From: Candidatus Binatia bacterium
Lineage (GTDB): Bacteria > Desulfobacterota > Binatia > UBA12015
Direction of reading: 5' to 3'
Length of the DNA: 64,000 nt
NCBI GenBank assembly: GCA_029248525.1
Contig: JAQWJE010000049.1
Coordinates: 1 to 64,000 of the forward strand
Part shown: one piece after another, positions 19,339-28,398 of the stretch
Position numbering within the stretch: position 1 is the stretch's first letter
Layout: every line of letters begins with the position of its first letter
Notes under the pieces: generated by a model
Database searches by the model: none
What the model was told of the DNA's origin: nothing
Seen by the model: the letters and a program-made list of their open reading frames with translations, nothing else
Position numbers and translations under genes: made by a program

Positions 19339-19997
19339 CTCGACTCGAAAAAGCTCGTCGTATCCACCGTATTCTTGAAGACTACTATCCTGAGCCGCCC
19401 GTACCACTCCTCCATACCGACGCGTTTACGCTGCTGATCTCGGTCCTGCTTTCCGCGCAAACTACCGATGCACGAGTCAATATCGTGACACCGGCCCTCT
19501 TCGCAGAGGGCCCGGACCCGATACGAATGGCTCGTCTCGGAGCACCACGAATCCTTCATCATATTCGTTCGTGTGGTCTGGCGCCCGGGAAGGCTAAAAA
19601 TATCGACGCACTTGCCAAGCTTCTTCTCGAGCATCACGACGGCGAAGTACCCGCGGACCTCGTTGCTCTCGAAAAACTACCGGGCGTCGGTCATAAGACA
19701 GCCAGTGTCGTCATGGCGCAGGCCTTCGGTGTTCCTTCTTTCCCGGTGGACACGCATATCCACCGACTGGCTGCGCGATGGAATCTTTCCAACGGTCGTA
19801 ACGTGGAGCAAACCGAGCGAGACCTGAAGAAAGTGTTTCCTCGAGATTCGTGGAATAAACTACACCTGCAAATCATTTACTTCGGACGCGAGCATTGTCC
19901 CGCGCGAGGGCATTCTCTGGCAGATTGTCCGATCTGCGGATGGGCCGCTACGAAGAAGCGGATGCGCGAGGAGAAGAACGGATCGAACCCAAGGTAG
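19335..19997 (+). CDS. nth: endonuclease III (DNA glycosylase/AP lyase)
   Basis: A 220-residue base-excision-repair enzyme that removes oxidised pyrimidines. The helix-hairpin-helix LEKLPGVGHKTASVV carries catalytic Lys121, and Asp139 is in FPVDTHIHR. The C-terminal iron-sulfur region is atypical: only Cys188, Cys198 and Cys201 are present (C-x9-C-x2-C) where the canonical loop has four cysteines (C-x6-C-x2-C-x5-C). Whether a cluster forms is therefore uncertain. It is coupled to the osmoprotectant transporter gene, and its 3' end overlaps the opposing symporter gene by 50 bases. Confidence 0.93.
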   Translation: MTRLEKARRIHRILEDYYPEPPVPLLHTDAFTLLISVLLSAQTTDARVNIVTPALFAEGPDPIRMARLGAPRILHHIRSCGLAPGKAKNIDALAKLLLEHHDGEVPADLVALEKLPGVGHKTASVVMAQAFGVPSFPVDTHIHRLAARWNLSNGRNVEQTERDLKKVFPRDSWNKLHLQIIYFGREHCPARGHSLADCPICGWAATKKRMREEKNGSNPR

Positions 19998-21399
19998 CCA
20001 CCACCAGGTTTACGCCCAATCCCAGCAGGCCGGAGTGGACGCCGAAGACCGTCTTTGCGCCGAGGAGAGCCCCGCCCACCGCGATCCCCGTACCAAGCAG
20101 AAGTCCGATCAATGTAGGCCACGCTCGCAAACGGCTCCAGTGCAGCGCCACCAGAAATGCCGGCACGCATTGCACCAAAAGCTCCATTTTCAACTCGATC
20201 AGACGCCATAACGTGAGCTCTCTTTGGATCGCGAAAGGAACCATCGCAAAAAGAACCAGCGCCGCGAGCCATTTGCCGATCTTTGTTGTCCCGGGATCGC
20301 TCCGATCGCGACCGAGGATATCGCCAACAGCGAGGGAGCCCAGCGACAGCAGGCAAGAGTCCGCTGTCGACATGATCGCTGCCAGGGCGCCCACAAACAC
20401 CAGAATCGCGGCAAACATCGGGATACCGCCTGCGGTCGCCCATTCCCCCAGCAGGTAGGGCATCACTTCGTCGCTGGCGACACCAGCAGCAGGATCGATC
20501 CGGGCAATTGCAGCAAACCCGATCAAGGTCACGACCAGTGTCGTCGTGAGCGGCATGAAGGTCATGATGGCGAAGGAGCGCTGCAGGACTCGTCCACTGC
20601 GTGCTGCAAATATCCGTTGAATCGCCTGGGGGTACAAAATACTACCGAGGCCGAGAAGTGCGACCGTGCTGAACCAATTGATGCAGGTCTCCGTATCCGG
20701 AATCGCGATAGCGCCCGGCCGCAGGGCCTCGACGCGCTCCGTAATATTGGAAAGACCGCCACCATCTCCCATCAACCAGAACAGGAGTGCCGACAAACCA
20801 AAGAGCATCAGAATTCCCTGCCCGGCATCCGTCCAGGCAACTGCCCGCATTCCACCCAGACTTTCGTAAAAAAGGATCACCAGGGCCAGACTGATGACAC
20901 CGACTTCGTGTGGAATGATACCTTCGGTCACGCGACTCGTCATCGTGCCCATCGCCTGCAGTTGCGCGAGAAGGAAATTGGCCAGTGCGATCACCATCAG
21001 AATACCGATCGCCGTTGCCAAAAGCGGCCCGGCCGGATCATCGCGGAAACGATGCCGAACCCAGTCCCCCGGCGTCACAAATCCATGCTCGGCGGCGATC
21101 GGTCGGAGTCGCGGAGCGATCGCATGAAAGAGGACAATGATCGCCATCATGAATCCGGTCGACATGATAAAGGAGAATCCCGCCTGATAAGCGCGGCCCG
21201 GGTAACCGAGAAGCGAGTTCCCGCTGTAGGCAGTTGCGTAGAGTGTCAGAAAGAGAACGAATACGCCCAAATCTCTACCCGCGAGAAAGTGATCGCTGGG
21301 CGAAGCATCCTGCCGGGAGCGGCGGGCGATCTCGGCCACGGTTGCGAGGACCAGAAGGTAGCCCCCCAGAGCAACGACACCCAGCTCACCGAAGCTCAT
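19948..21399 (-). CDS. sodium:solute symporter (SSS family)
   Basis: A 483-residue transporter with about 13 membrane segments. It contains the family patterns YLLVLATVAEIARRSRQD and DHFLAGRDLGVFVLFLTLYATAYSGNSLLGYPGRAYQAG at the front and GGMRAVAWTDAGQGILMLFG in the middle. It probably imports an organic acid or similar nutrient with Na+. The small membrane protein encoded upstream overlaps its start (ATGA, 21396-21399), an arrangement seen for PanF and related symporters with small partner subunits. The substrate is not readable. Confidence 0.9.
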   Translation of the reverse strand: MSFGELGVVALGGYLLVLATVAEIARRSRQDASPSDHFLAGRDLGVFVLFLTLYATAYSGNSLLGYPGRAYQAGFSFIMSTGFMMAIIVLFHAIAPRLRPIAAEHGFVTPGDWVRHRFRDDPAGPLLATAIGILMVIALANFLLAQLQAMGTMTSRVTEGIIPHEVGVISLALVILFYESLGGMRAVAWTDAGQGILMLFGLSALLFWLMGDGGGLSNITERVEALRPGAIAIPDTETCINWFSTVALLGLGSILYPQAIQRIFAARSGRVLQRSFAIMTFMPLTTTLVVTLIGFAAIARIDPAAGVASDEVMPYLLGEWATAGGIPMFAAILVFVGALAAIMSTADSCLLSLGSLAVGDILGRDRSDPGTTKIGKWLAALVLFAMVPFAIQRELTLWRLIELKMELLVQCVPAFLVALHWSRLRAWPTLIGLLLGTGIAVGGALLGAKTVFGVHSGLLGLGVNLVVATLGSIRSSPRASASS

Positions 21400-21620
21400 G
21401 ATCCCTCAACCTCGGGGTCTTGCAACATCCAGGCGATTGAATTCAAAATTGCGACCCCTGTATAGCAGGCGACCGCATACGCCACCCAATCAGGGAGCCC
21501 GAAGACGATCTCGACCGGATAGTCAGCAGGGCGGTACCAGGGCACCGAGAGAATATAGAGCCCCGCAATGCAGACAAACAAAAACCGCCGCAGCCGAGTT
21601 CGCCAGTTGCGTGTGTTCAT
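21396..21620 (-). CDS. small membrane protein, probable symporter partner
   Basis: A 74-residue protein with two hydrophobic segments (about residues 11-26 and 44-65) separated by a PADYPVEIVFGLPDW loop. The basic N-terminus (RNWRTRLRRF) suggests the N-terminus stays in the cytoplasm. It directly precedes and overlaps the SSS symporter gene. Small two-helix proteins commonly accompany SSS genes, and the FGLPDW segment resembles those families, but I do not recognise the exact one. Function as an accessory subunit is inferred from context. Confidence 0.7.
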   Translation of the reverse strand: MNTRNWRTRLRRFLFVCIAGLYILSVPWYRPADYPVEIVFGLPDWVAYAVACYTGVAILNSIAWMLQDPEVEGS

Positions 21621-21626
21621 CCCGGG

Positions 21627-22034
21627 TCACTCGGTAGCTGGCACGGGCGTAGCTGCTGCGTCGGCGACTGGCGCCGCGCTGGCAGTGGGAGCCGACGCGG
21701 CAGCGTCGTCCTCAAGAGGCAACAAGGCCGTGACTCGATCCATGAACCCGATCGTCTCGGCGACAATCTGATCGGCGTTTGAAACTGCTGCGCATCCACC
21801 ACCCGACAAACGAGAAAACGTGAGCTTCATGCGCCTGACGGCCTTCTCAAGACAACTATTTTCGATAGGCTCACCGCTGCGAGCCGCAAGACCGTAGCAT
21901 CGGACCATCATTTTGGTGCCCTGCACCGCGGTCGCCAGTTGCTTCTGCATGCAGCCCCCCTTGGATCGAGCCTCTGCCGAAACCGGGAAGAGAAGCAATC
22001 CGGCCAGGAGTGTCAGCGCAAGAAGAGATCTCAA
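21627..22034 (-). CDS. hypothetical secreted protein
   Basis: A 135-residue protein with a clear signal peptide (MRSLLALTLLAGLLLFPVSAEA). The mature part has five cysteines, including GGCMQKQL, MVRCYGL, NSCLEKAV and GGGCAAV, which could form disulfides in the periplasm. The last 30 residues are a low-complexity Ala/Pro/Thr tail. The start codon is TTG, whose overlap with the stop of the upstream hydrolase gene (TTGA, 22031-22034) suggests translational coupling. I do not recognise the family. Confidence 0.65.
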   Translation of the reverse strand: MRSLLALTLLAGLLLFPVSAEARSKGGCMQKQLATAVQGTKMMVRCYGLAARSGEPIENSCLEKAVRRMKLTFSRLSGGGCAAVSNADQIVAETIGFMDRVTALLPLEDDAAASAPTASAAPVADAAATPVPATE

Positions 22035-22792
22035 GATGCAGCCTCGATGAATTTGCGGATCTCCGCTGCAGTTTCTACCGGCTTCGCCACATGTGGCACC
22101 TCGCCGACATCAGCGATGCTTGCCGTTGCAGCGCCCTCGATTCCATTCGCAATCGCCTGCATTCGCTCCGGCCAGGAGACATCCCTCTCGCCTGCGAGGC
22201 AAAGCGTGCGTGTGGAGACCGCCGCCAGTGTCGGTGCGACTGTCTCCTCGGCCAGTCGTTGCACCAAGGCAGCTACGGCGGTCAGATCCATCGGTCGACC
22301 TTCGACTTTCTCTCGACTGATCGGGCCGAAGAGAGCATGCGCGATCCCTTCAAGCCCATTCATTCGACCCGATTTCACGATCTCATTGAAAAGAGTTTGC
22401 TGCGCAGGCGTCGCGTTCATCCCGTCGCCGATGACCACCAGACTGGAAACGCGGGATCGATCAATCCTCGAGATGTGCAAGGCAACCAGACCTCCCAACC
22501 CGTGTCCGACAATATCTGCGGCCGCAATATCGAGCCCATCCATCGCCTTGAGCACATCGCCGGCGAGATCTTCCCACTGATAAGGCGGCTTCGGCGACCC
22601 CGACCAACCATGCGCGCGGAGTTCCAGCAGCAGGACACGCCCCATGGACTGAAGTTCCGGGACGATATCATTCCAGACGTCGATCGTCTCGGCGAACCCG
22701 TGCAGGAGGATAATCGTGCGATCCCCTTCCCCGCTCAAACGGTAGCGAAGCTCGTGTCCCCCTACGTCGATCTTTGTAGTCTCCTCAGCCAT
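22031..22792 (-). CDS. alpha/beta-hydrolase-fold protein lacking the nucleophile
   Basis: A 253-residue alpha/beta-hydrolase. The oxyanion region IILLHGFAETIDVW is at residues 27-40, and the fold continues to AGERDVSWPERM (acid position) and EVPHVAKP (His position). The nucleophile elbow, however, reads GHGLGG (residues 96-101), with Gly98 where Ser, Asp or Cys should be. The codon is GGG, so this is not a one-base sequencing slip from TCN. It may be a non-catalytic relative or use another mechanism. It is upstream of and coupled to a small secreted protein gene. Confidence 0.85.
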   Translation of the reverse strand: MAEETTKIDVGGHELRYRLSGEGDRTIILLHGFAETIDVWNDIVPELQSMGRVLLLELRAHGWSGSPKPPYQWEDLAGDVLKAMDGLDIAAADIVGHGLGGLVALHISRIDRSRVSSLVVIGDGMNATPAQQTLFNEIVKSGRMNGLEGIAHALFGPISREKVEGRPMDLTAVAALVQRLAEETVAPTLAAVSTRTLCLAGERDVSWPERMQAIANGIEGAATASIADVGEVPHVAKPVETAAEIRKFIEAAS

Positions 22793-22851
22793 GGTCTGCC
22801 TCTCAGGTTATCCTTTTGAATAAGTCTCGTTCTTGCGATGATGGCCGGTCG

Positions 22852-24396
22852 CTAGTCACTGACTTGCGGTCTCGTTGCCATGAAAAGAACAGCTACACCG
22901 GCAAGAATATAACCGCCAGCGATCGCCATGGGTATGGAGTTTTCCACATTCCACGGAAGAAATGCCGGCGATCCGGGAAACGGCGAATGAATAATCCCGA
23001 AGAGCGCGGCCCCGGCAGCCAAAAACAGCACGCCCGCGGCCGCTGCAAAGCGTCCATCGATCAGATGAGCCACTACGGATCCAAAAATCATCGCAGAAAA
23101 TACGAATCCGGCACCGAGGATCAACAAGCTTTGATAACGGATACCCGCCTCGCCGGTCAGATTCGGCCCATTACCGCCCGCACCGACAAGCATCTGATCG
23201 ACAATAATCAGGATCGTGCTGGCCATGACCGGAATAAAGCACGCAGCCACCGCCGGCCCGTGACGCTTCGGTACTGCGTGAAAAGCCTGTGAGCCGATTT
23301 CGATACCGATGAAAACGAGAATCGGAATAATGGCGACCTCCGGGAGTACATGGACCAGCCAGGAGAGGTACCCGAACATACCCCCCAGACCAACAAAAAG
23401 AGCGGTGGCCAGAGTGTAGGCGGCCCGCCCTCCCATCCGCTTGTAGGCCGGGTGACCAATATAGGGGGTCGTCTGCACCACACCCCCCACCAATCCGGCA
23501 ATCAATGTGCTGATGCCCTCGGTCAGCAGAATGGATCGAGTATCGTACACATCTCCGGCCGACGCGGCCGATTCGACGTTATCGATACCTCCAATGATCG
23601 TGGCAAAGGCCAGCGGCAAGGCGAGGGGCAGGTAATCGACAGCAAGCGAAATGCCCTGCCAAAATCCCGTGGTTGGCCACGGAAACGTAACGGCAAAACC
23701 CGGCGTCCCGGGGAATAGAGGCGCATGTGGCAACCAACCTGCGGATCCCAGGCCGTAGAACAAGCCGGTGGAGATCGCGACCACCAGAAGAACCGGTGGC
23801 AAGCGAAGCGGGAGCTCCACCCGACGCAGCAAAACCAGAAGCAGCAGGAAAAGTGAGAACACACCAACCAGCGGGTTCTCGAAGAGCTCCAGCATCGGCA
23901 TGAAGGCGATCAGGCAAATGCCGATCGAGCCGATCGTGCCCAGCATCGCGGCCTGTGGGATCCAATGCCGGAGACGTGCTGCCGGCCAGGTCACCAGCAA
24001 TTTGAAAATGCCCATAAAGACCATCAGCGCCATGCCGGCCTGCCATGCCAGGTCAGCATCGCCCGTCCGCTGGTACAGCGGCCCCAGAGCACCGAACGTC
24101 AGCCCGAAGAGAGAGACCGTATCGATACCCAGAGGCATCGCCGTCACATCATCGCGGCCGGTTTTTTTCGCCAGACGAAAGGCCATCCAGGTGTAGATCA
24201 GATCTCCGATCAGGACACCGGCCGCTGTTCCGGGCAACATTTTCCCCAAAACCAGATCTGCCGGATAGTCGAATACCTGAATCAAAATCGTGCTGAAGAC
24301 GATCAGTTGGGCAACGTTGTCGAAGGTCAGGCCCAAAAAGGCGCTGAAATCTCCCGCCCTGGCCCACCGATACTTGCCGCTCTCCTCGTCCGCCAT
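22852..24396 (-). CDS. NCS2-like (xanthine/uracil-type) permease
   Basis: A 514-residue protein with 12-14 membrane segments. The front has DFSAFLGLTFDNVAQLIVF and the GRDDVTAMPLGIDT segment, which resembles AzgA-type NCS2 proteins. GGIDNVESAASAGDVYDTRSILLTEGISTLIAGLVGG in the middle matches the NCS2 substrate-site half-helix region. Nucleobase uptake is the family role, but this divergent branch may carry something else. I chose the ATG at 24396 for its GAGGTGAGGG ribosome-binding site; the open frame continues to 24492 without family support. Confidence 0.78.
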   Translation of the reverse strand: MADEESGKYRWARAGDFSAFLGLTFDNVAQLIVFSTILIQVFDYPADLVLGKMLPGTAAGVLIGDLIYTWMAFRLAKKTGRDDVTAMPLGIDTVSLFGLTFGALGPLYQRTGDADLAWQAGMALMVFMGIFKLLVTWPAARLRHWIPQAAMLGTIGSIGICLIAFMPMLELFENPLVGVFSLFLLLLVLLRRVELPLRLPPVLLVVAISTGLFYGLGSAGWLPHAPLFPGTPGFAVTFPWPTTGFWQGISLAVDYLPLALPLAFATIIGGIDNVESAASAGDVYDTRSILLTEGISTLIAGLVGGVVQTTPYIGHPAYKRMGGRAAYTLATALFVGLGGMFGYLSWLVHVLPEVAIIPILVFIGIEIGSQAFHAVPKRHGPAVAACFIPVMASTILIIVDQMLVGAGGNGPNLTGEAGIRYQSLLILGAGFVFSAMIFGSVVAHLIDGRFAAAAGVLFLAAGAALFGIIHSPFPGSPAFLPWNVENSIPMAIAGGYILAGVAVLFMATRPQVSD

Positions 24397-24490
24397 GGTT
24401 CCCTCACCTCTCTTGCGACGGAACATACCATGTTCCCACCAGAGCTCGACCTGTTGGTCGGATGTCCGCTGGAGTGCTACCCGAGGCAAC

Positions 24491-24949
24491 ATGAAGCATC
24501 TTCTGATCCTTCATCATTCCCAGACCGGCGGAACGGGGAAGATGACGGCAGCCGTCCTCGAAGGCGCTCGCCGAGAACCAACGATCGATACCCGGGAGCG
24601 CTCGGCTCTGGAAGGAACCCTGGAAGACCTTCTTTGGGCCGATGGCGTCATCTTCGGCACCCCCGAGAACTTCGGCACGATGTCGGGGGCTCTGAAATTT
24701 TTCTTCGACGAAACTTTTTATCCCGCGCAAGGAAAAATCCGGTCTCTGCCCTATGGTCTTTTCGTCAAATGCGCCAATGACGGAACAGGAGCTGTTCGCG
24801 ACGTCGAAAGAATTCTGCGCGGCTACCCGATGAGTCCCATCGCCCCCGCACTTGTCGCCAAGGGAGATCTTACCGAGGAGGTTCTGCAAAATTGTCGCGA
24901 TCTCGGTCAGACAATGGCCGCAGGCCTGGATATGGGATTATGGAGTTGA
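24491..24949 (+). CDS. flavodoxin-family protein
   Basis: A 152-residue flavodoxin-fold protein. The FMN-phosphate loop is SQTGGTGKM at about residues 9-17, and the second loop is GTPENFGTMSGALKFFFDETF, as in NAD(P)H-dependent FMN reductases and WrbA-like flavodoxins. It could shuttle electrons or reduce quinones. The chosen ATG follows immediately after the divergent permease start. Its stop overlaps the next gene by 10 bases (24940-24949). Confidence 0.85.
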   Translation: MKHLLILHHSQTGGTGKMTAAVLEGARREPTIDTRERSALEGTLEDLLWADGVIFGTPENFGTMSGALKFFFDETFYPAQGKIRSLPYGLFVKCANDGTGAVRDVERILRGYPMSPIAPALVAKGDLTEEVLQNCRDLGQTMAAGLDMGLWS

Positions 24950-25818
24950 TCCGTCGCACGACCTGGGCTCTCTCCGCCACGTTGTCGATCGCGACCGTGA
25001 TGGTTGTCCTGATCACCGCTCACGCCCCCCGACAGGAGGGCCTTTTAAGGGACCTCACACGAGAAAATGGAGTCGTGGAATGGGCCAGCGTGGTGATCCT
25101 TGTCGTGATCGCCCTCGTCGCCGGCCGCGCGCTGCTCCTCGACCGCAAACAGCCCGCCCTGCCGGCGGGCGGGCGCGGGATCCTGATTGCACTGGTTTTT
25201 CTGGCCACTCTCGCCGCTCTCGAAGAAATCAGCTGGGGGCAGCAAGTTTTCGGTTTTCGATCGAATAAATTCTTCCTCGATCACAACCTGCAGCGGGAAA
25301 CCAACCTTCACAATTTGATGCCTGCTTCCATCTCCTCATCCGCGATCAATACGGTGATTTATGTCTTCTTTCTCTGGATTCCATGCGGTTTTCGGATGGC
25401 ACCGAACTCTCGGCTGGCAATCGGGATTCGCTCCCGTGAGTGGGACAACTTCCTGCCGAGCCTGAACACAATCCTGATCTTTGCCTTTGGCTCGACCCTG
25501 CAAGCCTACTTTCTGCTGCCGACATGGAGCGACACCTTGGCACTTCTGGTGACTCTAGCCCTCCTGGGTCGAACACTCCTTGTTCAACCCGCCACACGAT
25601 CAAACGACTGGGCTCATTGGGCGTGGGTTGTCTTTTGTGCGGCGACCTTTGCGATCCACCACGACATCTTTCGCTTCGCGAATATGCAATACGAAATTCG
25701 GGAACTTGTGGTGGTTCTCGGCTGCCTGCACTGGATCACCGACTGGACAATCCCAGCGATCCAACAGCCGAAGGGGTCCACTCGGGAATCAGCGGCAAAG
25801 CAGGGGATCGCGGCCTGA
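24940..25818 (+). CDS. polytopic membrane protein of unknown function
   Basis: A 292-residue protein with about seven membrane helices (for example residues 8-28, 46-64, 77-95, 130-148, 180-200, 213-225, 238-255). Between helices is a conserved-looking acidic/aromatic stretch ALEEISWGQQVFGF followed by NLQRETNLHNL. The EEISWGQ and NLHN words recur in unnamed bacterial membrane proteins, but I cannot assign a reaction. It is coupled to the flavodoxin gene upstream and converges on a sensor-kinase gene 4 bases away. Confidence 0.75.
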   Translation: MELIRRTTWALSATLSIATVMVVLITAHAPRQEGLLRDLTRENGVVEWASVVILVVIALVAGRALLLDRKQPALPAGGRGILIALVFLATLAALEEISWGQQVFGFRSNKFFLDHNLQRETNLHNLMPASISSSAINTVIYVFFLWIPCGFRMAPNSRLAIGIRSREWDNFLPSLNTILIFAFGSTLQAYFLLPTWSDTLALLVTLALLGRTLLVQPATRSNDWAHWAWVVFCAATFAIHHDIFRFANMQYEIRELVVVLGCLHWITDWTIPAIQQPKGSTRESAAKQGIAA

Positions 25819-25822
25819 TACG

Positions 25823-27469
25823 TCAGCTGGCAACGATCCCGGGAGCGGGCAGCCAGACGCGGAAAATAGCTCCTTCGCCGGGCGCACTCTCGACCGCCAG
25901 GGTTCCTCCCAGAAGATCCACCAATTGGCGCACCACATGGAGACCGAGACCCGTGCCCCGCAAGACACGACCCTCAGTGCGATCGATCTGCCGAAACGGC
26001 TCGAAGATGATCTTCTGAGCTTCCTTGCCAATACCGATACCGGTATCTTCCACCGCGATCTCGACGCCGGTATCGCGGGCCGTCGCCCGCAAAAAAATAC
26101 CACCTTCATCCGTGAACTTTACGGCATTGGAAATCAGATTCTTGATAATCAGTTTGATCTTGTCCGCGTCGGATTGGAGCGCCGGCAGGTTCGGTGCGAT
26201 ATCCCAGGCGTAGGAGAGACCTGCCTCCTGCCGGATCTCTCGGGTCTCGATTTCCACCTCCCGCAGAAGGTCGGAGAGGACCACTTTCCCGAGGCTGACA
26301 TCTCCCACCTTGGGATCAATGCCGGCAGCAAGAGAACCTTCCAGCATCTCGGCCAATTGGCGCCCGCTGCGATCGATCCGTCGAATCAAGTCTCGGGGGT
26401 CAGTCGACGTCAGGTCGCGCTCCTCTTCGAGGAGCAGCTCCGTGTACCCCAGAATCACATGCAATGGCGATCGCAGAGCGTGCGATAATGCGGAAACGAA
26501 CTCTTCCTTGCGACGATTCGCTCGTCCCAATTCCTGAACCAATCGGGCATTCTCGAGGGCGAGAGAGCAGAGCTGCGCTGTGCCACGAGCCAGTCTGCGC
26601 TGTTGCTCATCGAACCCTTTTTCGGCATCCCGCAAACAGGCGCTATGGAAGCCGATAATTTCCTCGCCGCGACGCAAAGCCATGAACAAGGTTCGCTCCG
26701 GAAGGTTGATGGGTTGCCGCTCGATCGATCGGACGGCCCCTCCAGCCTCGGATCGAACCTCGACGATTTCGTCTCGGTCAAAGGCCTCAAGAATTTCGCC
26801 AAAGCTCTCTCGCAAAGGTTCCGCCGTCTGGAGATGCCTCCATTGCTCGGCTGAATCCCCATCACCGGCCACAATCAGGAAAGAGCTTTCCTCCGGGCTC
26901 CAGAGATACGTATGGCTGGCATCACATTCGAGAATTTCCGTCGTCGCTTCGCAAAGTCGATGCAGCATGACGGAGGTATCCGATGACCACGCGAGCTGGC
27001 GACGAATTTTTGCCAGACCTGCATTCACCCATACCTCGTCGCTGAGCAGCAACCGGGCCTGACGGACTTCCGTGATGTCACGAAAAAGGAGCACCCCGCC
27101 CGAGATCAAGCCTCCATCGATTCGCGGCGACCAGCGGTACTCGATGATGCGACCATCCGGAAACTCGATCTCTGCGGGCGGAGGCGTCTCTGATTGGGCC
27201 AACAAACTCAGAAATTGATCGCGAGCGGCCAGGGGGTCCGGGAGCAGCTGAACCATCCGATCACAAATATCCAGCGCGGAACCCTGCTCAAGTGCCGCGG
27301 GTAGAATCCCCCACATCTCCACGAAACAGCGATTGAACTGAGAGATCTCACCCGCCTCATTGATGACCAGAATTGCCTCGCTGGTCGCGTCGAGAACAAC
27401 ATCGATCCACCGATTGGATCGGTCTCCCGACGCGGAATCGACCGGTTTTATTTGCGAAGAAGTTGCCAT
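25823..27469 (-). CDS. PAS-GAF sensor histidine kinase
   Basis: A soluble 548-residue kinase without membrane segments. The PAS domain is at about residues 20-135 (DATSEAILVINEAGEISQFN), with a PAC-like LLFRDITEVRQA. A GAF-like domain covers about 150-310. The phospho-acceptor His330 is in EEFVSALSHALRSPLHVILGYTELLL. The ATPase has IIKNLISNAVKFTDEGG, EDTGIGIGKEAQ and GTGLGLHVVRQL. No response regulator lies next to it. The start at 27469 is the first ATG; an upstream TTG at 27613 would add 48 poorly structured residues. Confidence 0.9.
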   Translation of the reverse strand: MATSSQIKPVDSASGDRSNRWIDVVLDATSEAILVINEAGEISQFNRCFVEMWGILPAALEQGSALDICDRMVQLLPDPLAARDQFLSLLAQSETPPPAEIEFPDGRIIEYRWSPRIDGGLISGGVLLFRDITEVRQARLLLSDEVWVNAGLAKIRRQLAWSSDTSVMLHRLCEATTEILECDASHTYLWSPEESSFLIVAGDGDSAEQWRHLQTAEPLRESFGEILEAFDRDEIVEVRSEAGGAVRSIERQPINLPERTLFMALRRGEEIIGFHSACLRDAEKGFDEQQRRLARGTAQLCSLALENARLVQELGRANRRKEEFVSALSHALRSPLHVILGYTELLLEEERDLTSTDPRDLIRRIDRSGRQLAEMLEGSLAAGIDPKVGDVSLGKVVLSDLLREVEIETREIRQEAGLSYAWDIAPNLPALQSDADKIKLIIKNLISNAVKFTDEGGIFLRATARDTGVEIAVEDTGIGIGKEAQKIIFEPFRQIDRTEGRVLRGTGLGLHVVRQLVDLLGGTLAVESAPGEGAIFRVWLPAPGIVAS

Positions 27470-27636
27470 TGGGTCTGAGGCAGGAGATCCCTGCACCCCT
27501 GATTCTAGCACTCGCTGACAACCACGGGAAATCCCCTGAATCGAGGGACGGGTCCTTGTCGGTGCCGGCAAAGTGGACAGCAGCCCTCTCAAGGCGTTAT
27601 CCAGACCAGACAAGTTATTCTGCAGGAGAAATCGAT

Positions 27637-28398
27637 ATGAGCGAAAAGCGTTTTGAGGGAAAAGTATGCATCGTCACGGGCGCGGCTTCCGGGTTGGGCC
27701 AAGCCACCGCCGAGGTCCTGGCCGCCGAGGGGGGACGCGTTGCCTGTGTGGACATTTCCTCAGCAGCTGCCGAGGAAACCGCTGAGGGAATTCGCAAATC
27801 CGGCGGTGACGCCAGCGCCTATACGATCGACGTCAGCGACTTTGCTTCCGTCGAAGCCGGCGTGGAGGCTGTTGCTGACAGCCTCGGTCGCCCTGAAGTT
27901 CTGATCAATTGTGCGGGCATCGGTCGATTCCAGCATTCCCACGAAGTCGGAATGGACGATTGGCAACGAATTATAGGGGTCAACCTGACCGGCACCTTCC
28001 TGATGTGCAGACACACGCTGCCGCATCTTCTCGAAGGTGGCGGCGCCATCATCAATATCGCATCCAATGCCGGCCTGATGGGACAACCCTATTCGGCAGC
28101 CTACTGCGCCTCCAAGGGGGGCGTCGTGAATCTGACGCGAGCGCTGGCGGATGAATATCTCGAACAGGATATCCGGGTCTCCTGCATTGCGCCCGGTGGC
28201 ATCGAAACAGCGATCCAGAAATCCTTCCAGGAAACCATGCCCGAGGGATCCAACTTCAAGAAGCTGATGCGGATCACGTCGCCGTTGGGCAACTCGCAGC
28301 CTATCGAGATCGCCCGGTTTATTGCTTTCGTTGCCTCCGAGCATGGCCGTTATATCACGGGAACCATCCACTCGATGGACGGCGGTCTGACCCGCTGA
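27637..28398 (+). CDS. short-chain dehydrogenase/reductase
   Basis: A 253-residue classical SDR. The NAD(P) loop TGAASGLG is at residues 14-21, NCAG at about 90-93, the catalytic Ser in NIASNAG, and Tyr-x3-Lys in YCASKGG. CIDVSDF and VACVDIS suggest NAD(H) preference (Asp after beta-2). It oxidises an alcohol or reduces a ketone, and the substrate is unknown. The ATG at 27637 has GCAGGAG upstream; the open frame extends 264 bases further without support. The stop lies in a strong hairpin shared with the convergent downstream gene. Confidence 0.92.
   Translation: MSEKRFEGKVCIVTGAASGLGQATAEVLAAEGGRVACVDISSAAAEETAEGIRKSGGDASAYTIDVSDFASVEAGVEAVADSLGRPEVLINCAGIGRFQHSHEVGMDDWQRIIGVNLTGTFLMCRHTLPHLLEGGGAIINIASNAGLMGQPYSAAYCASKGGVVNLTRALADEYLEQDIRVSCIAPGGIETAIQKSFQETMPEGSNFKKLMRITSPLGNSQPIEIARFIAFVASEHGRYITGTIHSMDGGLTR

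Noticed and set aside
17992-19407. 471-residue minus-strand frame opposite the transporter fusion and nth
   Set aside because: Antisense shadow; no domain visible.
20224-21465. 413-residue plus-strand open frame opposite the sodium symporter
   Set aside because: Composition (Gln, Arg, His, Cys rich, no hydrophobic core) is that of an antisense shadow of a membrane protein.
27470-27613. N-terminal extension of the PAS-GAF kinase from a TTG at 27613
   Set aside because: No ribosome-binding site, no conserved sequence, and it approaches the divergent SDR start.
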